A DNA stretch of 64,000 nucleotides from Membranipora membranacea. Taxonomy: Eukaryota > Bryozoa > Gymnolaemata > Cheilostomatida > Membraniporidae. Below, piece by piece: positions 9,962 to 22,347 of this stretch. The translations under genes and the position numbers were made by a program. The number at the start of each line of letters is the position of its first letter. Positions within the stretch are counted from its first letter, which is position 1. The stretch is taken from positions 13,209,001-13,273,000 of the forward strand of contig OU612066.1 of the NCBI GenBank assembly GCA_914767715.1, written 5' to 3'. The notes beneath the pieces are model-generated. The model had not been told where the DNA came from. It did no database searches and was given only the letters and a program-made list of their open reading frames with translations.

Positions 9962-12900
9962 ATGCTTTTTTTTCGGCCGGATCAAAAAATAGATTTCCTT
10001 CTAACTAACCTCATAAGGAGGAGCAACTCCTGCTCATCTCGAATCTGCAGACCGTTTGGCCCTGCTGCTTTTCGTTATCCGTCAGCGTCCGTTTTGATTA
10101 GGGCCACTTTTGCTATAAAAAAACATGCCAAACGGCAGAATCGAAAAATTAAATCTCTGTTGGATTCTTATCAAACTCCGACCAGTTCAAGCTCTTATTG
10201 CCCTCATTCAACACGCCGAATATTGGAATCCTCGGATTAACATGGGGGTCACAACGCTGACTTGAAAATACAAAAATTATACCAAGGGAGGGTATCATGC
10301 TTTTTTATCGGCCAGATCAAAAAATAGATTTGCTTCTAACTAACCTCATAAGGAGGAGCAACTCCTGCTCATCTCGAATCTGCAGACCGTTGGGCTCTGC
10401 GGCTTTTCGTTCTCCGTCAGCGTCCGTTTTAATTAGGGCCACTTTTGCTATTAAAAAACATGCCAAACGGCAGCATCGAAAAATTAAATCTCTGTTGGAT
10501 TCTTATCAAACTCCGACCAGTTCAAGCTCTTATTGCCCTCATTCAACACGCCGAATATTGGAATCCTCGGATTAACAGGGGGGTCACGACGCTGACTTGA
10601 AAATCCAAAAATTATACCAAGGGAGGGTATCATGCTCTTTTTTCGGCCAGATCAAAAAATAGATTTGCTTCTAACTAACCTCATAAGGAGGAGCAACTCC
10701 TGCTACTCTCGAATCTGCAGACCGTTTTGCTCTGCGGCTTTTCGTTCTCCGTCAGCGTCCGTTTTAATTAAGGCCACTTTTGCTATTAAAAAACATGCCA
10801 AACGGCAGCATCGAAAAATTAAATCTCTGTTGGATTCTTATCAAACTCCGACCAGTTCAAGCTCTTATTGCCCTCATTCAACACGCCGAATATTGGAATC
10901 CTCGGATTAACAGCGGGGTCACAACGCTGACTTGAAAATCCAAAAATTATACCAAGGGAGGGTATCATGCTTTTTTTTCGGCCAGATCAAAAATAGATTT
11001 GCTTCTAACTAACCTCATATGGAGGAGCAACTCCTGCTCATCTCGAATCTGCAGACCGTTTGGCTCTGCTGCTTTTCGTTCTCCGTCAGCGTCCGTTTTA
11101 ATTAGGGCCACTTTTGCTATAAAAAAACATGCCAAACGGCAGCATCGAAAAATTAAATCTCTGTTGGATTCTTATCAAACTCCGACCAGTTCAAGCTCTT
11201 ATTGCCCTCATTCAACACGCCGAATATTGGAATCCTCGGATTAACAGGGGGGTCACAACGCTGACTTGAAGATGCAAAAATTATACCAAGGGAGGGTATC
11301 ATGCTTTTTTGTCGGCCTGATCAAAAAATAGATTTGCTTCTAACTAACCTCATAAGGAGGAGCAACTCCTGCTCATCTCGAATCTGCAGACCGTTTGGCT
11401 CTGCAGCTTTTCGTTCTCCGTCAGCGTCCGTCTTAATTAGGGCCACTTTTGCTATAAAAAAAACATGCCGAACGGCAGCATCGAAAAATTAAATCTCTGT
11501 TGGATTCTAATCAAACTCCGACCAGTTCAAGCTCTTATTGCCCTCATTCAGCACGCCGAATATTGGAATCCTCAGATTAACAGGGGGGTCACAACGCTGA
11601 CTTGAAAATCCAAAAATTATACCAAGGGAGGTTATCATGCTTTTTTTTCGGCCAGATCAAAAAATAGATTTGCTTCTAACTAACCTCATAAGGAGGAGCA
11701 ACTCCTGCTCATCTCGAATCTGCAGACCGTTTGGCTCTGCGGCTTTTCGTTCTCCGTCAGCGTCCGTTTTAATTAGGGCCACTTTTGCTATAAAAAAACA
11801 TGCCAAACGGCAGCATCGAAAAATTAAATCTCTGTTGGATTCTTATCAAACTCCGACCAGTTCAAGCTCTTATTGCCCTCATTCAACACGTCGAATATTG
11901 GAATCCTCGGATTAACAGGGGGGTCACAACGCTGACTTGAAAATCCAAAAATTATACCAAGGGAGGGTATCATACTTTTTATTCGGCCAGATCAAAAAAA
12001 AGATTTGCTCCTAACTAACCTCATAAGGAGGAGCAACTCCTGCTCATCTCGAATCTGCAGACCGTTTGGCTCTGCGGCTTATCGTTCTCCGTCAGCGTCC
12101 GTTTTAATTAGGGCCACTTTTGCTATAAAAAAACATGCCAAACGGCAGCATCGAAAAATTAAATCTCTGATGGATTCTTATCAAACTCCGACCAGTTCAA
12201 GCTCTAATTGCCCTCATTCAACACGCCGAATATTGGAATCCTCGGATTAACAGGGGGGTCACAGCGCTGACTTGAAAATCCAAAAATTATACCAAGGGAG
12301 GGTATCATGCTTTTTTTTCGGCCAGATCAAAAAAAAGATTTGCTCCTAACTAACCTCATAAGGAGGAGCAACTCCTGCTCATCTCGAATCTGCAGACCGT
12401 TTGGCTCTGCGGCTTTTCGTTCTCCGTCAGCGTCCGTTTTAATTAGGGCCACTTTTGCTATAAAAAAACATGCCAAACGGCAGCATCGAAAAATTAAATC
12501 TCTGTTGGATTCTTATCAAACTCCAACAAGTTCAAGCTCTTATTGCCCTCATTCAACACGCCGAATATTGGAATCCTCGGTTTAACAGGGGGGTCACAAC
12601 GCTGACTTGAAACTCCAAAAATTATACCAAGGGAGGGTATCATGCTTTTTTTTCGGCCAGATCAAAAAATAGATTTGCTTCTAACTAACCTCATAATGAG
12701 GAGCAACTCCTGCTCATCTCGAATCTGCAGACCGTTTGGCTCTGCGGCTTTTCGTTCTCCGTCAGCGTCCGTTTTAATTAGGGCCACTTTTGCTATAAAA
12801 AAACATGCCAAACGGCAGCATCGAAAAATTAAATCTCTGATGGATTCTTATCAAACTCCGACCAGTTCAAGCTCTAATCGCCCTCATTCAACACGCCGAA

Positions 12901-15900
12901 TATTGGAATCCTCGGTTTAACAGGGGGTCACAACGCTGACTTGAAACTCCAAAAATTATACCAAGGAAGGGTATCATGCTTTTTTTTCGGCCAGATCAAA
13001 AAATAGATTTGCTTCTAACTAACCTCATAATGAGGAGCAACTCCTGCTCATCTCGAATCTGCAGACCGTTTGGCTCTGCGGCTTTTCGTTCTCCGTCAGC
13101 GTCCGTTTTAATTAGGGCCACATTTGCTATAAAAAAACATGCCAAACGGCAGCATCGAAAACTTAAATCTCTGATGGATTCTTATCAAACTCCGACCAGT
13201 TCAAGCTCTAATTGCCCTCATTCAACACGCCGAATATTGGAATCCTCGGATTAACAGGGGGGTCACAGCGCTGACTTGAAAATCCAAAAATTATACCAAG
13301 GGAGGGTATCATGCTTTTTTTTCGGCCAGATCAAAAAAAAGATTTGCTCCTAACTAACCTCATAAGGAGGAGCAACTCCTGCTCATCTCGAATCTGCAGA
13401 CCGTTTGGCTCTGCGGCTTTTCGTTCTCCGTCAGCGTCCGTATTAATTAGGGCCACTTTTGCTATTAAAAAACATGCCAAACGGCGGCATCGAAAAATTA
13501 AATCTCTGTTGGATTCTTATCGAACTCCGACCAGTTCAAGCTCTTATTGCCCTCATTCAACACGCCGAATATTGGAATCCTCGGATTAACAGGGGGGTCA
13601 CAGCGCTGACTTGAAAATCCAAATATTATACCAAGGGAGGGTATCATGCTTTTTTTTCGGCCAGATCAAAAAATAGATTTGCTTCTAACTAACCTCATAA
13701 GGAGGAGCAACTCCTGCTCATCTCGAATCTGCAGACCGTTTGGCTCTGCGGCTTTTCGTTCTCCATCAGCGTCCGTTTTAATTAGGGCCACTTTTGCTAT
13801 AAAAAAACATGCCAAACGGCAGCATCGAAAAATTAAATCTCTGTTGGATTCTTATCAAACTCCGACCAGTTCAAGCTCTTATTGCCCTCATTCAACACGC
13901 CGAATATTGGAATCCTCGGATTAACATGGGGGTCACAACGCTGACTTGAAAATCCAAAAATTATACCAAGGGAGGGTATCATGCTTTTTTTTCGGCCAGA
14001 TCAAATAATAGATTTGCTTCTAACTAACCTCATAAGGAGGAGCAACTCCTGCTCATCTCGAATCTGCAGACCGTTGGGCTCTGCGGCTTTTCGTTCTCCG
14101 TCAGCGTCCGTTTTAATTAGGGCCACTTTTGCTATTAAAAAACATGCCAAACGGCAGCATCGAAAAATTAAATCTCTGTTGGATTCTTATCAAACTCCGA
14201 CCAGTTCAAGCTCTTATTGCCCTCATTCAACACGCCGAATATTGGAATCTTCGGATTAACAGGGGGGTCACAACGCTGACTTGAAAATGCAAAAATTATA
14301 CCAAGGGAGGGTATCATGCTTTTTTTCGGCCAGATCAAAAAATAGATTTGCTTCTAACTAACCTCATAAGGAGGAGCAACTCCTGCTCATCTTGAATCTG
14401 CAGACCGTTTGGCTCTGCTGCTTTTCGTTCTCCGTCAGCGTCCGTTTTAATTAGGGCCACTTTTGCTATAAAAAAACATGCCAAACGGCAGCATCGAAAA
14501 ATTAAATCTCTGTTGGATTCATATCAAACTCCGACCAGTTCAAGCTCTTATTGCCCTCATTCAACACGCCGAATATTGGAATCCTCGGATTAACAGGGGG
14601 GTCACAACGCTGACTTGAAAATCCAAAAATTATACCAAGGGAGGGTATCATGCTTTTTTTTCGGCCAGATCGAAAAATAGATTTGCTTCTAACTAACCTC
14701 ATAAGGAGGAGCAACTCCTGCTCATCTCGAATCTGCAGACCGTTGGGCTCTGCGGCTTTTCGTTCTCCCTCAGCGTCCGTTTTAACTAGGGCCACTTTTG
14801 CTATAAAAAACATGCCAAACGGCAGCATCGAAAAATTAAATCTCTGTTGGATTCTTATCAAACTCCGACCAGTTCAAGCTCTTATTGCCCTCATTCAACA
14901 CGCCGAATATTGGAATCCTCGGATTAACAGGGGGGTCACAACGCTGACTTGAAAATGCAAAAATTATACCGAGGGAGGGTATCATGCTTTTTTGTCGGCC
15001 CGATCAAAAAATAGATTTGCTTCTAACTAACCTCATAAGGAGGAGCAACTCCTGCTCATCTCGAATCTGCAGACCGTTTGGCTCTGCAGCTTTTCGTTCT
15101 CCGTCAGCGTCCCTCTTAATTAGGGCCACTTTTGCTATAAAAAAAACATGCCGAACGGCAGCATCGAAAAATTAAATCTCTGTTGGATTCTAATCAAACT
15201 CCGACCAGTTCAAGCTCTTATTGCCCTCATTCAACACGCCGAATATTGGAATCCTCGGATTAACAGGGGGGTCACAACGCTGACTTGAAAATCCAAAAAT
15301 TATACCAAGGGAGGTTATCATGCTTTTTTTTCGGCCAGATCAAAAAATAGATTTGCTTCTAACTAACCCCATAAGGAGGAGCAACTCCTGGTCATCTCGA
15401 ATCTGCAGACCGTTTGGCTCTGCGGCTTTTCGTTCTCCGTCAGCGTCCGTTTTAATTAGGGCCACTTTTGCTATAAAAAAACATGCCAAACGGCAGCATC
15501 GAAAAATTAAATCTCTGTTGGATTCTTATCAAACTCCGACAAGTTCAAGCTCTTATTGCCCTCATTCAACACGCCGAATATTGGTTTCCTCGGATTAACA
15601 GGGGGGTCACAACGCTGACTTGAAAATCCAAAAATTATACCAAGGGAGGGTATCATGCTTTTTTTTCGGCCAGATCAAAAAAAAGATTTGCTCCTAACTA
15701 ACCTCATAAGGAGGAGCAACTCCTGCTCATCTCGAATCTGCAGACCGTTTGGCTCTGCGGCTTTTCGTTCTCCGTCAGCGTCCGTTTTAATTAGGGCCAC
15801 TTTTGCTATAAAAAAACATGCCAAACGGCAGCATCGAAAAATTAAATCTCTGTTGGATTCTCATCAAACTCGGACCAGTTCAAGCTCTTATTGCCCTCAT

Positions 15901-18900
15901 TCAACACGCCGAATATTGGAATCCTCGGATTAACAGGGGGGTCACAGCGCTGACTTGGAAATCCAAAAATTATACCAAGGGGGGTATCATGCTTTTTTTT
16001 CGGCCAGATCAAAAAATAGATTTGCTTCTAACTAACCTCATAAGGAGGAGCAACTCCTGCTCATCTCGAATCTGCAGACCGTTTGGCTCTGCGGCTTTTC
16101 GTTCTCCATCAGCGTCCGTTTTAATTACGGCCACTTTTGCTATAAAAAAACATGCCAAACGGCAGCATCGAAAAATTAAATCTCTGTTGGATTCTCATCA
16201 AACTCCGACAAGTTCAAGCTCTTATTGCCCTCATTCAACACGCCGAATATTGGAATCCTCGGATTAACAGGGGGGTCACAACGCTGACTTGAAACTCCAA
16301 AAATTATACCAAGGGAGGGTATCATGCTTTTTTTTCGGCCAGATCAAAAAATAGATTTGCTTCTAACTAACCTCATAATGAGGAGCAACTCCTGCTCATC
16401 TCGAATCTGCAGACCGTTTGGCTCTGCGGCTTTTCGTTCTCCATCAGCGTCCGTTTTAATTAGGGCCACTTTTGCTATAAAAAAACATGCCAAACGGCAG
16501 CATCGAAAAATTAACTCTCTGTTGGATTCTTATCAAACTCCGACAAGTTCAAGCTCTTATTGCCCTCATTCAACAAGCCGAATATTGGAATCCTCGGTTT
16601 AACAGGGGGTCACAACGCTGACTTGAAACTCCAAAAATTATACCAAGGGAGGGTATCATGCTTTTTTTTCGGCCAGATCAAAAAAAAGATTTGCTCCTAA
16701 CTAACCTCATAAGGAGGAGCAACTCCTGCTCATCTCGAATCTGCAGACCGTTTGGCTCTGCGGCTTTTCGTTCTCCGTCAGCGTCCGTTTTAATTACGGC
16801 CACTTTTGCTATAAAAAAACATGCCAAACGGCAGCATCGAAAAATTAAATCTCTGTTGGATTCTCATCAAACTCCGACCAGTTCAAGCTCTTATTGCCCT
16901 CATTCAACACGCCGAATATTGGAATCCTCGGATTAACAGGGGGGTCACATCGCTGACTTGAAAATCCAAAAATTATACCAAGGGGGGTATCATGCTTTTT
17001 TTTCGGCCAGATCAAAAAATAGATTTGCTTCTAACTAACCTCATAAGGAGGAGCAACTCCTGCTCATCTCGAATCTGCAGACCTCTGCGGCTTTTCGTTC
17101 TCCATCAGCGTCCGTTTTAATTAGGGCCACTTTTGCTATAAAAAAACATGCCAAACGGCAGCATCGAAAAATTAAATCTCTGTTGGATTCTTATCAAACT
17201 CCGACAAGTTCAAGCTCTTATTGCCCTCATTCAACACGCCGAATATTGGAATCCTCGGTTTAACAGGGGGGTCACAACGCTGACTTGAAACTCCAAAAAT
17301 TATACCAAGGGAGGGTATCATGCTTTTTTTTCGGCCAGATCAAAAAATAGATTTGCTCCTAACTAACCTCATAAGGAGGAGCAACTCCTGCTCATCTCGA
17401 AACTGCAGACCGTTTGGCTCTGCGGCTTTTCGTTCTCCGTCAGCGTCCGTTTTAATTAGGGCCACTTTTGCTATAAAAAAACATGCCAAACGGCAGCATC
17501 GAAAAATTAAATCTCTGTTGGATTCTTATCAAACTCCGACCAGTTCAAGCTCTTATTGCCCTCATTCAACACGCCGAATATTGGAATCCTCGGATTAACA
17601 GGGGGGTCACAACGCTGACTTGAAAATCCAAATATTATACCAAGGGAGGGTACCATGCTTTTTTTTCGGCCAGATCAAAAAATAGATTTGCTTCTAACTA
17701 ACCTCATAAGGAGGAGCAACTCCTGCTCATCTCGAATCTGCAGACCGTTTGGCTCTGCGGCTTTTCGTTCTCCGTCAGCGTCCGTTTTAATTAGGGCCAC
17801 TTTTGCTATAAAAAAACATGCCAAACGGCAGCATCGAAAAATTAAATCTCTGTTGGATTCTTATCAAACTCCGACCAGTTCAAGCTCTTATTGCCCTCAT
17901 TCAACACGCCGAATATTGGAATCCTCGGATTAACATGGGGGTCACAACGCTGACTTGAAAATCCAAAAATTATACCAAGGGAGGGTATCATGCTTTTTAT
18001 TCGGCCAGATCAAACAATAGATTTGCTTCTAACTAACCTCATAAGGAGGAGCAACTCCTGCTCATCTCGAATCTGCAGACCGTTGGGCTCTGCGGCTTTT
18101 CGTTCTCCGTCAGGGTCCGGTTTAATTAGGGCCACTTTTGCTATTAAAAAACATGCCAAACGGCAGCATCGAAAAATTAAATCTCTGTTGGATTCTTATC
18201 AAACTCCGACCAGTTCAAGCTCTTATTGCCCTCATTCAACACGCCGAATATTGGAATCCTCGGATTAACAGGGGGGTCACAACGCTGACTTGAAAATGCA
18301 AAAATTATACCAAGGGAGGGTATCATGCTTTTTTTTCGGCCAGATCAAAAAATAGATTTGCTTCTAACTAACCTCATAAGGAGGAGCAACTCCTGCTCAT
18401 CTTGAATCTGCAGACCGTTTGGCTCTGCTGCTTTTCGTTCTCCGTCAGCGTCCGTTTTGATTAGGGCCACTTTTGCTATAAAAAAACATGCCAAACGGCA
18501 GCATCGAAAAATTAAATCTCTGTTGGATTCTTATCAAACTCCGACCAGTTCAAGCTCTTATTGCCCTCATTCAACACGCCGAATATTGGAATCCTCGGAT
18601 TAACAGGGGGGTCACAACGCTGACTTGAAAATCCAAAAATTATACCAAGGGAGGGCATCATACTTTTTATTCGGCCAGATCAAAAAATAGATTTGCTCCT
18701 AACTAACCTCATAAGGAGGAGCAACTCCTGCTCATCTCGAATCTGGAGACCGTTTGGCTCTGCGGCTTTTCGTTCTCCCTCAGCGTCCGTTTTAAGTAGG
18801 GCCACTTTTGCTATAAAAAAACATGCCAAACGGCAGCATCGAAAAATTAAATCTCTGTTGGATTCTTATCAAACTCCGACCAGTTCAAGCTCTTATTGCC

Positions 18901-18994
18901 CTCATTCAACACGCCGAATATTGGAATCCTCGGATTAACAGGGGGGTCACAACGCTGACTTGACAATGCAAAAATTATACCAAGGGAGGGTATC
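9962..18994 (+). repeat. Domain II: 11- to 12-monomer higher-order repeat
   Basis: Monomer starts: 9962, 10297, 10632, 10967, 11301, 11637, 11972, 12307, 12642, 12976, 13311, 13646, 13981, 14316, 14650, 14984, 15320, 15655, 15989, 16324, 16658, 16992, 17320, 17655, 17990, 18325, 18660. Diagnostic variants: AAAAAAAAGATTTGCTCC (e.g. 12307, 13311, 15655, 16658), CATAATGAGG (12642, 12976, 16324), GACAAGTTC, CCGTTGGGCTC, GCTATTAAAA and CTCGGTTTAAC. The ATG is ATA at 11972 and 18660, both with CTTTTTATTCGG. The transition into domain III is gradual because the cassette opening with TTTTGTCGG is shared. Confidence 0.75.
16992..17319 (+). repeat. Monomer with a 7-bp deletion (328 bp)
   Basis: GACC is followed directly by TCTGCGG, whereas other copies read GACCGTTTGGCTCTGCGG, so seven bases are missing at about 17083/17084. 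It is the largest deletion seen and occurs once. The rest of the unit (ATCAGCG, GACAAGTTC, CTCGGTTTAAC) is typical of domain II. Confidence 0.9.
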
Positions 18995-21341
18995 ATGCTT
19001 TTTTGTCGGCCCGATCAAAAAATAGATTTGCTTCTAACTAACCTCATAAGGAGGAGCAACTCCTGCTCATCTCGAATCTGCAGACCGTTTGGCTCTGCAG
19101 CTTTTCGTTCTCCGTCAGCGTCCGTCTCAATTAGGGTCACTTTTGCTATAAAAAAAACATGCCGAACGGCAGCATCGAAAAATTAAATCTCTGTTGGATT
19201 CTAATCAAACTCCGACCAGTTCAAGCTCTTATTGCCCTCATTCAACACGCCGAATATTGGAATCCTCGGATTAACAGGGGGGTCACAACGCTGACTTGAC
19301 AATGCAAAAATTATACCAAGGGAGGGTATCATGCTTTTTTGTCGGCCAGATCAAAAAATAGATTTGCTTTTAACTAACCTCATAAGGAGGAGCAACTCCT
19401 GCTCATCTCGAATCTGCAGACCGTTTGGCTCTGCGGCTTTTCGTTCTCCGTCAGCGTCCGTTTTAATTAGGGCCACTTTTTCTATAAAAAAACATGCCAA
19501 ACGGCAGCATCGAAAAATTAAATCTCTGTTGGATTCTTATCAAACTCCGACCAGTTCAAGCTCTTATTGCCCTCATTCAACACGCCGAATATTGGAATCG
19601 TCGGATTAACAGGGGGGTCACAGCGCTGACTTGAAAATCCAAAACTTATACCAAGGGAGGGTATCATGCTTTTTTTTCGGCCAGATCAAAAAATAGATTT
19701 GCTTCTAACTAACCTCATAAAGAGGAGCAACTCCTGCTCATCTCGAATCTGCAGACCGTTTGGCTCTGCGGCTTTTCGTTCTCCGTCAGCGTCCGTTTTA
19801 ATTAGGGCCACTTTTGCTATAAAAAAACATGCCAAACGGCAGCATCGAAAAATTAAATCTCTGTTGGATTCTTATCAAACTCCGACCAGTTCAAGCTCTT
19901 ATTGCCCTCATTCAACACGCCGAATATTGGAATCCTCGGATTAACAGGGGGGTCACAGCGCTGACTTGAAAATCCAAAACTTATACCAAGGGAGGGTATC
20001 ATGCTTTTTTTTCGGCCAGATCAAAAAATGGATTTGCTTCTAACTAACCTCATAAGGAGGAGCAACTCCTGCTCATCTCGAATCTGCAGACCGTTTGGCT
20101 CTGCAACTTTTTTTTGTCCGCCAGCGTCCGTTTTAATTAGCGCCACTTTTGCTATAAAAAAACATGCCAAACGGCAGCATCGAAGCAATAAATCTCTGTT
20201 GGATTCTTATCAAACTCCGACCAGTTCAAGCTCTTATTGCCCTCATTCAACACGCCGAATATTGGAATCCTCGGATTAACAGGGGGGTCACAACGCTGAC
20301 TTGAAAATCCAAAAACTATACCAAGGGAGGGTATCATGCTTTTTTTTCGGCCAGATCAAAAAATAGATTTGCTTCTAACTAACCTCATAAGGAGGAGCAA
20401 CTCCTGCTCATCTCGAATCTGCAGACCGTTTGGCTCTGCGGCTATTCGTTCTCCGTCAGCGTCCGTTTTAATTAGGGCCACTTTTGCTATAAAAAAACAT
20501 GCCAAACGGCAGCATCGAAAAATTAAATCCCTGTTGGATTCTTATCAAACTCCGACCAGTTCAAGCTCTTATTGCCCTCATTCAACACGCCGAATATTGG
20601 AATCGTCGGATTAACAGGGGGGTCACAGCGCTGACTTGAAAATCCAAAACTTATACCAAGGGAGGGTATCATGCTTTTTTTTCGGCCAGATCAAAAAAAT
20701 AGATTTGCTTCTAACTAACCTCATAAGGAGGAGCAACTCCTGCTCATCTCGAATCTGCAGACCGTTTGGCTCTGCAACTTTTTTTTGTCCGTCAGCGTCC
20801 GTTTTAATTAGGGCCACTTTTGCTATAAAAAAACATGCCAAACGGCAGCATCGAAGCAATAAATCTCTGTTGGATTCTTATCAAACTCCGACCAGTTCAA
20901 GCTCTTATTGCCCTCATTCAACACGCCGAATATTGGAATCGTCGGATTAACAGGGGGGTCACAACGCTGACTTGAAAATCCAAAAATTATACCAAGGGAG
21001 GGTATCATGCTTTTTTTTCGGCCAGATCAAAAAATAGATTTGCTTCTAACTAACCTCATAAGGAGGAGCAACTCCTGCTCATCTCGAATCTGCAGACCGT
21101 TTGGCTCTGCGGCTTTTCGTTCTCCGTCAGCGTCCGTTTTAATTAGGGCCACTTTTGCTATAAAAAAACATGCCAAACGGCAGCATCGAAAAATTAAATC
21201 TCTGTTGGATTCTTATCAAACTCCGACCAGTTCAAGCTCTTATTGGCCTCATTCAACACGCCGAAAATTGGAATCCTCGGATTAACAGGGGGGTCACAAC
21301 GCTGACTTGAAAATCCAAAAACTATACCAAGGGAGGGTATC

Positions 21342-21676
21342 ATGCTTGTTTTTCGGCCAAATCAAAAAATAGATTTGCTTCTAACTAACCTCATAAGGAG
21401 GAGCAACTCCTGCTCATCTCGAATCTGCAGACCGTTTGGCTCTGCGGCTATTCGTTCTCCGTCAGCGTCCGTTTTAATTAGGGCCACTTTTGCTATAAAA
21501 AAACATGCCAAACGGCAGCATCGAAGCAATAAATCTCTGTTGGATTCTTATCAAACTCCGACCAGTTCAAGCTCTTATTGCCCTCATTCAACACGCCGAA
21601 TATTGGAATCCTCGGATTAACAGGGGGGTCACAACGCTGACTTGAAAATCCAAAAACTATACCAAGGGAGGGTATC
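21342..21676 (+). repeat. Hybrid monomer, putative crossover point
   Basis: The first half carries CTTGTTTTTCGGCCAAATC and GCGGCTATTCG, as in the monomers at 26038 and 34086. The second half carries GAAGCAATAAATC and AAAAACTATACC, as in the monomer at 20001. The switch lies between about 21450 and 21526. The next monomer (21677) is the type that normally follows 20001. This is what a crossover four monomers out of register would produce; gene conversion is the alternative. Confidence 0.75.
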
Positions 21677-22011
21677 ATGCTTTTTTTTCGGCCAGATCAA
21701 AAAATAGATTTGCTTCTAACTAACCTCATAAGGAGGAGCAACTCCTGCTCATCTCGAATCTGCAGACCGTTTGGCTCTGCGGCTATTCGTTCTCCGTCAG
21801 CGTCCGTTTTAATTAGGGCCACTTTTGCTATAAAAAAACATGCCAAACGGCAGCATCGAAAAATTAAATCCCTGTTGGATTCTTATCAAACTCCGACCAG
21901 TTCAAGCTCTTATTGCCCTCATTCAACACGCCGAATATTGGAATCGTCGGATTAACAGGGGGGTCACAGCGCTGACTTGAAAATCCAAAACTTATACCAA
22001 GGGAGGGTATC

Positions 22012-22347
22012 ATGCTTTTTTTTCGGCCAGATCAAAAAAATAGATTTGCTTCTAACTAACCTCATAAGGAGGAGCAACTCCTGCTCATCTCGAATCTGCA
22101 GACCGTTTGGCTCTGCGGCTTTTCGTTCTCCGTCAGCGTCCGTTTTAATTAGGGCCACTTTTGCTATAAAAAAACATGCCAAACGGCAGCATCGAAAAAT
22201 TAAATCTCTGTTGGATTCTTATCAAACTCCGACCAGTTCAAGCTCTTATTGGCCTCATTCAACACGCCGAATATTGGAATCCTCGGATTAACAGGGGGGT
22301 CACAACGCTGACTTGAAAATCCAAAAACTATACCAAGGGAGGGTATC
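22012..22347 (+). repeat. Hybrid monomer, putative second crossover point
   Basis: It begins with the A7 run of the 20671/25367 type but continues with GCGGCTTTTCG, TTAAATCTCTG and TTGGCCTC of the 21007/25703 type, joined between about 22040 and 22117. The following monomer (22348) is the normal successor of 21007. The likely event is loss of one monomer by unequal exchange. An independent change in the length of the A run is possible, since A-run length also varies elsewhere. Confidence 0.55.

Larger units (their letters stand above)
9962..19330 (+). repeat. Recurring cassette ending in the TTTTGTCGG monomer, three occurrences
   Basis: An ordered series recurs at 9962, 13646 and 17655 (offsets 3,684 and 4,009 bp, 11 and 12 monomers). 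The order is a monomer with AACATGGGGGTC; one with CCGTTGGGCTC and CTATTAAAA (10297, 13981, 17990); one with CTCTGCTGC (10967, 14316, 18325); and a marker monomer with TTTTGTCGG, CTCTGCAGC and one extra A in ATAAAAAAAAC (11301, 14984, 18995). The first occurrence is the most diverged. The later two also share CATCTTGAATC and CTCCCTCAGCG. Confidence 0.75.
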
